64,000 bases of DNA from Nostoc sp. KVJ3 (GTDB lineage Bacteria; Cyanobacteriota; Cyanobacteriia; Cyanobacteriales; Nostocaceae). Below the pieces are notes generated by a model. The model was not told the DNA's origin and did not search any database. It saw only the letters and a program-made list of their open reading frames with translations. Below are positions 1-7,896 of the stretch, piece after piece (within the stretch, counting starts at the first letter, position 1; each line of letters opens with the position of its first letter). The stretch is from assembly GCF_026127265.1 (NCBI RefSeq), contig NZ_WWFG01000001.1, positions 558,001-622,000 on the forward strand, in the 5' to 3' direction. The position numbers and the translations under genes were made by a program.

Positions 1-2132
1 TTACCAGAGTCATTATCGATAATAGTGATAGTTGTCTGTTGAGTATTTAGTTGCACTCCAACTGCGTTACTGAAGTTCAAAGTAAATGCTTCATTTGATT
101 CCCCAACGGTGTCATTAATAATGGGGATAACAATGGTCTTGCTGGCTTGTCCTGCTGCAAAGGCTAAGGTTCCAGATACAGCCTGGTAGTCAGATCCTGC
201 TTTAGCAGTCCCATCTTGGGTTGCATAGTTCAAACTAGCAGTCCCCAAGGCGTTACCCCGTGTAACTGTCACCGTTGCAGTACCGTCACCCTCATTAACT
301 ACTGGCTTAGTGAAATCGAGGCTGGAGCGATCGTTATCTTGAATCGTAATTCCAATAGTTCTTTGAACTCCTAATGTTGCTCCCCCGGCCTGATCGATGA
401 CGAAATTAAAACTTTCATCTGGTTCTGCTAAGGAATCGTCAATGATCGGAATGGATACTTGTCTACTGCTTTCTCCCGGTGCAAAAATCAGTGTTCCAGC
501 GCTTTCAGTGCCTTCACTTCCGTAGTCAACTCCTGCTGTAGCAGTACCAGCTATGGTTGCATACTTGATAGAAGATGTACCGCTTAAATCACCACTTCTG
601 AGCAGGGTGATATTAACATTACCAGCACCTTCGTTCACAGTCGTGGAAGATGATCCTAATGTGATGGTGGTCGGAATATCTGGTGAATAAAGTTGAGACT
701 CAGGAATGATTTGCTTTGTCTGAGAAGTACTTGACCAAGCTAGTTGGGAAACAGCGTAATACGTATTATCGTAGTACTCAAGCTTAATGTCGTATTTTTG
801 ACCTGCAAGTAGGTTGATTGTACCACTAGCTTCTGTAGCGGATTGATCGGCAAAGCGATTGATGATTTGTTGACCATTGACAAATAGCCGTACACCATCA
901 TCAGTAGTCGTGTAGAAGGTGTAAGCCTCACTGTACTTAGCTTGTACTTGACCTGTCCAACGCACTGAGAAGGTATCTGCACCTATAGATGGATCTGGAG
1001 AATTAAGACCCCAATTAAAGTTAACTGTCGGATCTATGCGAGTTTGCTTTAGGTTGGTGAAGTCGATATTGTCGTAATACTCTCCTTTGAGTCCTGTACC
1101 TGTACCAGTAGCAGGTACGCTGACATTACTATAAAGTTGGGACTCAGGAATGATTTGCTTTGTCTGAGAAGTACTTGACCAAGCTAGTTGGGAAACAGCG
1201 TAATACGTATTATCGTAGTACTCAAGCTTAATGTCGTATTTTTGACCTGCAAGTAGGTTGATTGTACCACTAGCTTCTGTAGCGGATTGATCGGCAAAGC
1301 GATTGATGATTTGTTGACCATTGACAAATAGCCGTACACCATCATCAGTAGTCGTGTAGAAGGTGTAAGCCTCACTGTACTTAGCTTGTACTTGACCTGT
1401 CCAACGCACTGAGAAGGTATCTGCACCTATAGATGGATCTGGAGAATTAAGACCCCAATTAAAGTTAACTGTCGGATCTATGCGAGTTTGCTTTAGGTTG
1501 GTGAAGTCGATATTGTCATAATACTCTCCTTTGAGTCCTGTACCTGTGCCAGTAGCAGGTACGCTGACATTACTATAAAGTTGGGACTCAGGAATGATTT
1601 GCTTTGTCTGAGAAGTACTTGACCAAGCTAGTTGGGAAACAGCGTAATACGTATTATCGTAGTACTCAAGCTTAATGTCGTATTTTTGACCTGCAAGTAG
1701 GTTGATTGTACCACTAGCTTCTGTAGCGGATTGATCGGCAAAGCGATTGATGATTTGTTGACCATTGACAAATAGCCGTACACCATCATCAGTAGTCGTG
1801 TAGAAGGTGTAAGCCTCACTGTACTTAGCTTGTACTTGACCTGTCCAACGCACTGAGAAGGTATCTGCACCTATAGATGGATCTGGAGAATTAAGACCCC
1901 AATTAAAGTTAACTGTCGGATCTATGCGAGTTTGCTTTAGGTTGGTGAAGTCGATATTGTCGTAATACTCTCCTTTGAGTCCATCTCCCTGAGCGATCGC
2001 GCTGGCGCTAGCGCTAGAGGTAATACTTGATTGTGTACTGCTTTCCAGAGGTGATGGAGCAACTATTGAACTTGCAGTTGTTGACAACAACTTTTTAGAT
2101 TGAGTAAGACCTTGATTCTGTAAATCAGCCAT
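1..2132 (-). CDS. Calx-beta / PA14 repeat surface or secreted protein (C-terminus beyond window)
   Basis: The frame is open from the ATG at 2132 to the window edge, about 710 codons, and the C-terminus is missing. After a Ser-rich N-terminus of about 50 residues come three PA14-type modules of 148 residues, each starting GLKGEYYDNIDFTNLK and carrying TTDDGVRLFVNGQ. At least two Calx-beta modules follow, with the typical VNEGDGTATVTVTR and ITIQDNDRS sequences. PA14 domains bind carbohydrates and Calx-beta domains bind calcium, so a large extracellular adhesin or matrix protein is the natural reading. No classical signal peptide is visible; such cyanobacterial proteins often leave by type I secretion with a C-terminal signal, which would lie outside the window. 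A weak GAGG lies about 11 bases before the start. Family assignment is firm, role is inferred. Confidence 0.85.
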   Translation of the reverse strand, partial: MADLQNQGLTQSKKLLSTTASSIVAPSPLESSTQSSITSSASASAIAQGDGLKGEYYDNIDFTNLKQTRIDPTVNFNWGLNSPDPSIGADTFSVRWTGQVQAKYSEAYTFYTTTDDGVRLFVNGQQIINRFADQSATEASGTINLLAGQKYDIKLEYYDNTYYAVSQLAWSSTSQTKQIIPESQLYSNVSVPATGTGTGLKGEYYDNIDFTNLKQTRIDPTVNFNWGLNSPDPSIGADTFSVRWTGQVQAKYSEAYTFYTTTDDGVRLFVNGQQIINRFADQSATEASGTINLLAGQKYDIKLEYYDNTYYAVSQLAWSSTSQTKQIIPESQLYSNVSVPATGTGTGLKGEYYDNIDFTNLKQTRIDPTVNFNWGLNSPDPSIGADTFSVRWTGQVQAKYSEAYTFYTTTDDGVRLFVNGQQIINRFADQSATEASGTINLLAGQKYDIKLEYYDNTYYAVSQLAWSSTSQTKQIIPESQLYSPDIPTTITLGSSSTTVNEGAGNVNITLLRSGDLSGTSSIKYATIAGTATAGVDYGSEGTESAGTLIFAPGESSRQVSIPIIDDSLAEPDESFNFVIDQAGGATLGVQRTIGITIQDNDRSSLDFTKPVVNEGDGTATVTVTRGNALGTASLNYATQDGTAKAGSDYQAVSGTLAFAAGQASKTIVIPIINDTVGESNEAFTLNFSNAVGVQLNTQQTTITIIDNDSG
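687..1982 (-). repeat. Three near-identical 444 bp tandem repeats encoding PA14 modules
   Basis: Units start at 687, 1131 and 1575 with exact 444 bp spacing (148 codons), so the reading frame is kept. The third copy breaks off at about 1982, in the N-terminal part of the protein. Only single-base differences were noticed between copies (for example gtcgtaatac against gtcataatac, and gtaccag against gtgccag). Such identity indicates very recent duplication or gene conversion. Confidence 0.95.
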
Positions 2133-3024
2133 TGAGATATATGCCTCGCAATAGTGATAAAACTAATTCCAGAATCAATATTCTAGGATTACTAGAATTA
2201 GTTTTATATTGAATATTTTCAACAAAAAATGCGTAATGATGTCAGATAACAATATATTTACAAGTCCTTTATTACTGGACTATCAATATATATTAATGCG
2301 ATCCTAATTTCACTCAATTGTTAATACAAAATTAGACAAATTTTATTATTTACACTCCTTTCCTACTGTGGTGCCATTTGTTTGTATCAATATTAAAATA
2401 CAATAGTGTGACAAAATTTTGTATATCTTTTCTTAAAGCAGATATATATAAACACAAAAACATCTATGATAAGAAACTCGTTAGATTACTTGAAGGGCAA
2501 TATTAGCCTTTATGAATCTTTGTTTTCTTTCAAAAAATTCTGAGTTTTGATGCATTTAAATTCGCCAAAGTTAATTTAAATAATAATTATAAATTAACCC
2601 TTTTGAGAGCTTCTAATCTCAGTTGTAGGTATATAAAATTGAGGCGAAGCAACGCCCAATGGGAAAATACATACTTAATTATTCAAAGATGGCAATTTTA
2701 CATATTATTTAAGTATTGTTATTCAGTTAATCAACTACACATTTGACACTACATACCGTGTTATGTCTATCTTTTTTATGAAAATTTGTTTAAACATTTA
2801 CATTGGCACATACTTTTTTAAAGAAATATCAAAGTTTTGATGATCTTTAAATTAAAATCACCAACATTACGGATAGTCTCATGTTTTTTATCCGCATAGT
2901 TATTAATTGTATGAAAATTCTGTAAAGAAATCTTTAAATATTTAAAGATTTGAAAAAGTATTGTTTATCTATACTTAATTTTAAGCGTTGAACTATTTCT
3001 TTATTACAGCTATTAGAGTACAAA
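2133..3024. other. AT-rich gene-free spacer upstream of the PA14 gene
   Basis: About 890 bases with no credible reading frame, strongly AT-rich. It must hold the promoter of the PA14/Calx-beta gene, but no clear -35/-10 pair could be assigned. Confidence 0.6.
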
Positions 3025-3079
3025 ACCCACGAGTATGTGGGTGATTTGGGAACCCACATACGTCCTTTAGGTGTGGGGA
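3025..3079. repeat. Two mutually exclusive hairpins
   Basis: ATGTGGGT (3035-3042) pairs perfectly with ACCCACAT (3052-3059). The same arms can instead pair outward: ACCCAC (3025-3030) with GTGGGT, and CCCACA with the TGTGGG near 3074-3079. Nearby short reading frames on either strand are not convincing genes. It may be the end of a decayed insertion sequence. Confidence 0.5.
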
Positions 3080-3181
3080 TACTTGATGCGTCCTCCGCAG
3101 TGCCACAAAAGGAACTCCTAGTCCACATTGAAGGAAATTTCTGGTATATATAGGATTCCGATTTGATGTCTGAAAAGATAC

Positions 3182-3452
3182 GTAGGGGAGCCAGTCGCGT
3201 GGTGAGGCAGTGCGATCTTGGGGGTTTCCCCAGAAGGAACTACCGAAAGGGTTTCCCGACTTGAGCGAACTGGTGTTGTGTTATCGCCAAGAGTACGGCA
3301 GCAAACCCTTGATAATAGTGCGTTACGAACTACGTTCTAAACACAACGCCAGTTGCTACAACGAAGGGAACCTCCCTTCGGGTTCACCAGTCGCCTAGAT
3401 TGGAAAACCCGCCTACAGCGCTGGATTCACCGCAACGCACTGGCTCCCCTAC
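3182..3452. repeat. 271 bp element with 14 bp perfect inverted ends
   Basis: GTAGGGGAGCCAGT at 3182-3195 is the exact reverse complement of 3439-3452, with weaker complementarity continuing inward. The inside is rich in smaller palindromes (for example GAAGGGAACCTCCCTTC) and carries no credible gene. It is flanked by the common sequence AGGATTCC in both orientations. Non-autonomous mobile or palindromic element. Confidence 0.7.
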
Positions 3453-3588
3453 AATATCTAATTTTGTTCAAAACTCAAATAGGATTCCTATATCTAAGTT
3501 GGCAACAGTATTTTGAAAACAAAAAAGCTATCAGTTTTGCTCCTAGCATAAATCCTACTGCTTTCAGCAATGGGTGCGTCAATCACTT

Positions 3589-3778
3589 TTAGGACTTACG
3601 CATTGACAGGAAAGACCAAGTATAGATGATTGGAAAAACCAGATCCGTCGTATGGCAATTCATGAATTGCCCTACGACGCGGATCTATTTACCATCAATG
3701 AATGATTAATAAAAACCTGAAACGGCGTATTTACGTTGATGCACAACATGATTATTTTGTACAGTGCGTAAGTCCTAA
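3589..3778. repeat. MITE-like element, ends TTAGGACTTACGCA
   Basis: TTAGGACTTACGCA (3589-3602) and its exact reverse complement (3765-3778) bound a 190 bp non-coding element. Its centre is a nested palindrome, AGATCCG...GGCAATTCATGAATTGCC...CGGATCT, at about 3641-3686. The same 12-base terminus occurs on the element at 43637-43727. Confidence 0.8.
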
Positions 3779-3781
3779 CTT

Positions 3782-4039
3782 TTACAATTCTGATGCTGTT
3801 TCTGGAGCAATAATTTCCCCAGTACCTAATTCCAGTATCAAGTCTTGTTCAGTAATCAATCCACTAAGTTCCTTCACTTGTAAATTCATTTCTTCGCAAG
3901 CTTGTCTGAGTTCTCGTGCAAATTTGTTGATATCTTGACCATAGCCACATTGATAAGCAGCAGTTTCAATTCCTTGCTTGGCATTTGCTCTAGCACAATC
4001 TACTAATTCTGTCCCATGCAATGGTGTAGGAGATGCCAT
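3782..4039 (-). CDS. Small conserved hypothetical protein
   Basis: 85 residues from the ATG at 4039. The frame can be extended upstream to a GTG at 4123, but those extra residues look like translated spacer. The protein is soluble with no membrane segment. It has two Cys near the middle (VDCARANAKQG, YQCGYGQDINKF) and an acidic helical C-terminus (ELRQACEEMNLQVKELSGLI). I recognise this as the type of small protein widespread in Nostocales, but no function is known to me. Its stop codon is only a few bases from the end of the MITE at 3589-3778, so the element sits directly behind the gene. No strong Shine-Dalgarno is seen, so the start is uncertain. Confidence 0.6.
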   Translation of the reverse strand: MASPTPLHGTELVDCARANAKQGIETAAYQCGYGQDINKFARELRQACEEMNLQVKELSGLITEQDLILELGTGEIIAPETASEL

Positions 4040-4323
4040 AAACGTAGTTATTTTTATTAAATGTTTGCTGTTAGATAGATTATCAATATTTAAACATTGA
4101 CTCATCCATCCAATGGAAGACACTTAGGGTATAGTTAGGAGTTGGAATAATTCGTAATTCGTAATTAGGTAATGTATAGGGGATTTAGAACCCGCCACAA
4201 AATATGTGATTGTTAGAAGTGGGGGAATTAAATATCCAGAATTTGTTAAATGTTAAGAGTTATAAGTAAGAATTTATCGTTTATAATGTCTAATTCATAA
4301 CTCCCAACTCCTAACGATTTTAT

Positions 4324-5196
4324 TTAGCCATTGACAACTTCTCCACCATTGACATGTAACACTTGACCAGAGATATAAGAAGCATCGTCAGAGGCTAAAA
4401 ATACGTAGCTAGGAGCAACTTCTTCTGGTTGTCCGGCTCGTTGCATTGGTACTTGTTTTCCAAAGGTTTCAACTTTCTCTTCGGGAAAAGTTGAGGGAAT
4501 CAAAGGTGTCCAAATCGGCCCGGGCGCGACAGCATTAACACGAATTTCTTTTGATACTAAATTTTGTGATAAGGAGCGAGTAAAGGCAACGATCGCACCT
4601 TTGGTAGAAGAATAATCTAGTAGTTGTGGGCTACCTTTATAAGCTGTTACCGATGTTGTATTGATGATAGAACTACCTGCTTGTAAATGCTTGAGTGCAG
4701 CTTTAGTCATGAAAAACATCGAGAAGATATTAGTGCGGAAAGTTCGCTCTAGTTGTTCTTCGGTGATTTCCTCAATGCTTTCTTTGGGATGTTGTTCAGC
4801 AGCATTATTGACGAGAATATCAAGTTTACCAAACTCACCAAGTGTTTGTTGTATAGCTTGCTGACAAAAGGTTTCATCGCCGATATCACCTGCAATAGTT
4901 ACTGCACGACGACCTTGTTTTTCTACCAAATGTTTTGTTTCTTTAGCATCATCGTGTTCATTGAGATAAAGAATCGCCACATCTGCCCCTTCTTTAGCAA
5001 ATGCGATCGCTACAGCACGACCAATACCACTATCTGCACCTGTAATCAATGCTACTTTATCTTGTAACTTGCCACTACCCCGATACTGGGCATCATCTGC
5101 TTTTGGTTTTGGTGTCATTTCTGACTCAACACCTGGTGCTTCTTGTTGCTGTGGTGGTTGTAATTTTTGCTCTTTCTTCTCTTTTGATTTAGCCAT
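4324..5196 (-). CDS. SDR family oxidoreductase (general-stress type)
   Basis: A 290-residue NAD(P)-dependent short-chain dehydrogenase. It has the cofactor motif TGADSGIGR at residues 52-60, LVNNAAEQ near 125, and a catalytic Ser followed by YSSTK at about 192-196. The C-terminal SGQVLHVNGGEVVNG is typical of the family. The N-terminal 40 residues are Lys/Gln/Pro-rich and precede the Rossmann fold, as in the YhdG/YdaD-like group linked to general stress in Bacillus. I chose the ATG at 5196; the frame is open to a TTG at 5283. Substrate cannot be told from sequence. It stands alone, divergent from the ligase gene at 5506. Confidence 0.85.
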   Translation of the reverse strand: MAKSKEKKEQKLQPPQQQEAPGVESEMTPKPKADDAQYRGSGKLQDKVALITGADSGIGRAVAIAFAKEGADVAILYLNEHDDAKETKHLVEKQGRRAVTIAGDIGDETFCQQAIQQTLGEFGKLDILVNNAAEQHPKESIEEITEEQLERTFRTNIFSMFFMTKAALKHLQAGSSIINTTSVTAYKGSPQLLDYSSTKGAIVAFTRSLSQNLVSKEIRVNAVAPGPIWTPLIPSTFPEEKVETFGKQVPMQRAGQPEEVAPSYVFLASDDASYISGQVLHVNGGEVVNG

Positions 5197-5505
5197 AGAT
5201 TTTTTCAAAGATTTATCCTTTTCATCTGTCTTTAAGTTAACTATTATGTTGCTGTAGTTTATCGCTCCATAGAGGTAAAACAAGCTGAAATTTACTCAAC
5301 CTTAAGACTGAAAAGAAATTAAATAAATCAGAGTTACTCAATTAATTGATTATGACCTCTGATAACTCAAGAATCGCGCCATTTTCGATAAATGAAAGTA
5401 TCTATTTCTACTTTCTCTCTCTATTTACAAAAATACTAATATCCCAACTTACAGCCCAAAAGCCTGTATAGTACGCTAAATTGAGATCATTATAGGGCAA
5501 GGGTT

Positions 5506-7107
5506 ATGGCTATATTAAATATTTCCGATTTAGAACAGGTTGAAAAATTTCGCCACTTACAATTAACCCTGCGCGATCGCTGGAAAACGTCTGAGCTATT
5601 TGATAATAGTGAAGCCGATATTTTAATTATTCCTTCTCTGAGTCTCGACCAGCGCGAACTCCAAAAGATTGAAGGCTGCGAACATTATGAAGAAAGATTA
5701 CTATTTTCCTTAATTCGGTTGCGAAATCCCCAGACTCGGCTGATTTATATAACATCAGTACCCCTGCATCCTAGTATCATTGATTATTATCTGCAACTTT
5801 TACCCGGAATTCCCTTTTCTCATGCTCGCAATCGGTTGTTGCTACTTTCTACTTACGATTCCTCCCTTAAGCCTCTCAGCCAAAAGATTTTAGAACGCCC
5901 CCGCCTACTAGAGCGGATTCATCAATCTTTGAGGCTAGATAAATCATTTATGATCTGCTACAATTCCTCACACTGGGAAGGTGAATTATCTTTAAAATTA
6001 GGTGTACCACTGTATGCTGCTGCACCAAATTTACAAATTTGGGGGACAAAAAGTGGTAGTCGGCAAATCTTTGCCCAAAGCGGAGTACCGCATCCAGATG
6101 GCAGTGAAAAAATTTGGAACTACACAGATTTAGCAGAAGCTACTAGTAATTTGTGGGAACGCCAACCGACATTAAAACGGGTAGTAGTGAAACTCAATGA
6201 AGGGATTTCTGGAGAGGGAAATGCATTGCTGGATTTTAGACCAATTGAGAATTTAGCACCGGGAATTGGTACTCATGCTCAAAGGGTAGCAGCAATTAGC
6301 GATCGCTTCTCAACAATGCGCTTTCAAGCAAAACTTGAGACTTGGGACAATTTTTCGGGAAGAATCCCAGAATTGGGGGCAATTTCTGAAGCATTTGTGG
6401 AAGGGGAAATTAAACGATCGCCCAGCGTCCAAGGACGAATTACACCCGCTGGCGAAGTAGAAATCCTTTCAACCCACGACCAAATTCTCGGAGGCCCAGA
6501 TGGTCAGATTTACCTTGGTTGTCGCTTTCCTGCTGATGAAAGCTATCGGTTGGAATTACAGCAATTGGGACTACAAGTTGGCAGAAAGCTAGCAGAAAAA
6601 GGCGCTTTAGAGCGATTTGGTGTAGATTTTATTGCCGTTGACAAGGGTAATAGTGAGTGGGATATTCAGGCGATCGAAATTAACTTGCGTAAAGGCGGTA
6701 CAACTCATCCATTCATGACCCTGAAATTATTAACAAACGGACGCTATGACCTTTCCACAGGTTTATTTTACAGTCAGCAAGGTCGCCCCAAATACTATGT
6801 TGCTACTGATAATCTGCAAAAAGAGCGCTATCAGGGATTATTGCCTAATGATTTAATGGATATCATCGCTCACCACAGACTACACTTTGACAGTGGGACT
6901 GAAACGGGTACAGTTTTTCATCTTATGGGTTGCCTGTCGCAGTTTGGCAAGTTGGGATTAACCAGCATTGGTGATTCCCCGCAACAAGCACAAGATATTT
7001 ATAACACAGTTGTCAAGGTACTAGATGAAGAAACGCGCCGGGAAAATCATGATTTCTCGGCGTTTTCAGATTATTCCTTTCCTGTAGTTTGGAATGAATA
7101 TAGCTAA
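5506..7107 (+). CDS. PGM1-type ATP-grasp peptide ligase-related protein
   Basis: 533 residues. The N-terminal ~170 residues form a pre-ATP-grasp region (LLFSLIRLRNPQTRLIYITS). An ATP-grasp core follows, with VVVKLNEGISGEGNALL near 225, ERFGVDFIAVD near 368 and the metal/ATP motif IEINLRKGGTTHPF near 390. This resembles the pheganomycin peptide ligase PGM1, which couples a non-proteinogenic amino acid to a ribosomal peptide; cyanobacterial homologues are common and mostly untested. It starts at ATG with AAGGG upstream. A beta-hydroxylase-like gene follows on the same strand after 180 bases. Function as an amino acid or peptide ligase is inferred; the substrate is unknown. Confidence 0.8.
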   Translation: MAILNISDLEQVEKFRHLQLTLRDRWKTSELFDNSEADILIIPSLSLDQRELQKIEGCEHYEERLLFSLIRLRNPQTRLIYITSVPLHPSIIDYYLQLLPGIPFSHARNRLLLLSTYDSSLKPLSQKILERPRLLERIHQSLRLDKSFMICYNSSHWEGELSLKLGVPLYAAAPNLQIWGTKSGSRQIFAQSGVPHPDGSEKIWNYTDLAEATSNLWERQPTLKRVVVKLNEGISGEGNALLDFRPIENLAPGIGTHAQRVAAISDRFSTMRFQAKLETWDNFSGRIPELGAISEAFVEGEIKRSPSVQGRITPAGEVEILSTHDQILGGPDGQIYLGCRFPADESYRLELQQLGLQVGRKLAEKGALERFGVDFIAVDKGNSEWDIQAIEINLRKGGTTHPFMTLKLLTNGRYDLSTGLFYSQQGRPKYYVATDNLQKERYQGLLPNDLMDIIAHHRLHFDSGTETGTVFHLMGCLSQFGKLGLTSIGDSPQQAQDIYNTVVKVLDEETRRENHDFSAFSDYSFPVVWNEYS

Positions 7108-7137
7108 AAAATATAAACTTCAGTGTAAAGTGGATTG

Positions 7138-7160
7138 AATTTTTTCATAAATCAAACCGG
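7138..7160. repeat. Copy of a dispersed short repeat (ATATAGGAATCCGGTTTGAT)
   Basis: The motif is read on the minus strand here. Related copies lie at about 3149-3168, 3472-3493 and 7841-7856. Such single palindromic scraps are probably remnants of mobile element ends. Confidence 0.5.
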
Positions 7161-7287
7161 ATTCCTATATTTAATTCAAGCAATAACACTGTAAGGCATA
7201 CACAAAAATATAGGAATAACTAGGTAAAAAATCTATCATTTCATTAATATTTATAGCAAACCATCATTGAATTTGGTAATAGTTTTC

Positions 7288-7839
7288 ATGTTTTTTGATA
7301 CCCAAGAATTTCAATTCACTTCATGCTTAGAGTTAAACTGGATGTCCGTCAAACAAGAGTTTGAAAAAATACAGCAAGAAAGATTAATAGATTGGCCTGA
7401 GAAAGATATATATAACCAAAACTGGAAAACTTTTACTTTATATGCTCTCAAAAATAAAAATGAGGATAATTGCCTTTTATGTCCTCAAACAACACAGTTA
7501 ATTGAGAAGATACCTAACATGGTCTCAGCAGGATTTTCTTGTTTGAGTCCAGGAACCCATATTTATCCCCATGCTGGATTCTCTGGGTATTCGGAACTAA
7601 TTTTACGTTGTCATTTAGGTTTAATTATTCCTGACAAATGTGCTATTAGAGTTGGCAATCAAACTCAAATGTGGCAAACTGGGAAGTGCTTAATATTTGA
7701 CGACTTAGTAGAGCATGAAGCTTGGAATTTAGGAAGAACTAACCGAATCATTTTATTGATAGATTTTGGTAGGAAAAATAATAGCAATATTCGTTTTAAG
7801 ATATCAGATGAAGCAAGTATATTGCGAGATGTCATATAG
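7288..7839 (+). CDS. Aspartyl/asparaginyl beta-hydroxylase domain protein
   Basis: 183 residues of the Asp/Asn beta-hydroxylase-like (Asp_Arg_Hydrox) family of Fe(II)/2-oxoglutarate oxygenases. The iron-binding His motifs are visible: HIYPHAGFSG near 92, RCHLGLIIP near 108, and FDDLVEHEAWNLGRTNR at about 135-151, which ends with the Arg expected to bind 2-oxoglutarate. In-frame TTG at 7267 is possible, but the ATG at 7288 gives a protein starting MFFDTQEF and is preferred. Some members hydroxylate free amino acids or peptides during natural product synthesis. The position behind a PGM1-like ligase fits this, but a repeat lies between the two genes and co-transcription is unproven. Confidence 0.8.
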   Translation: MFFDTQEFQFTSCLELNWMSVKQEFEKIQQERLIDWPEKDIYNQNWKTFTLYALKNKNEDNCLLCPQTTQLIEKIPNMVSAGFSCLSPGTHIYPHAGFSGYSELILRCHLGLIIPDKCAIRVGNQTQMWQTGKCLIFDDLVEHEAWNLGRTNRIILLIDFGRKNNSNIRFKISDEASILRDVI

Positions 7840-7896
7840 AAATCAAATAGGATTTCTGAATAAACTTCGTACATTTGAAGAGTTGGGAAATCAAAG

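Noticed and set aside
740..1870. Three identical 80-codon minus-strand frames
   Set aside because: They are out-of-frame shadows of the PA14 repeats in the large reading frame that covers 1-2132.
2934..3128. 64-codon minus-strand frame in the first large spacer
   Set aside because: It consists mostly of the hairpin region; no homology recognised and no ribosome binding site.
3210..3592. Two overlapping plus-strand frames within the 3182-3452 element
   Set aside because: Both are translations of palindromic repeat DNA without plausible starts.
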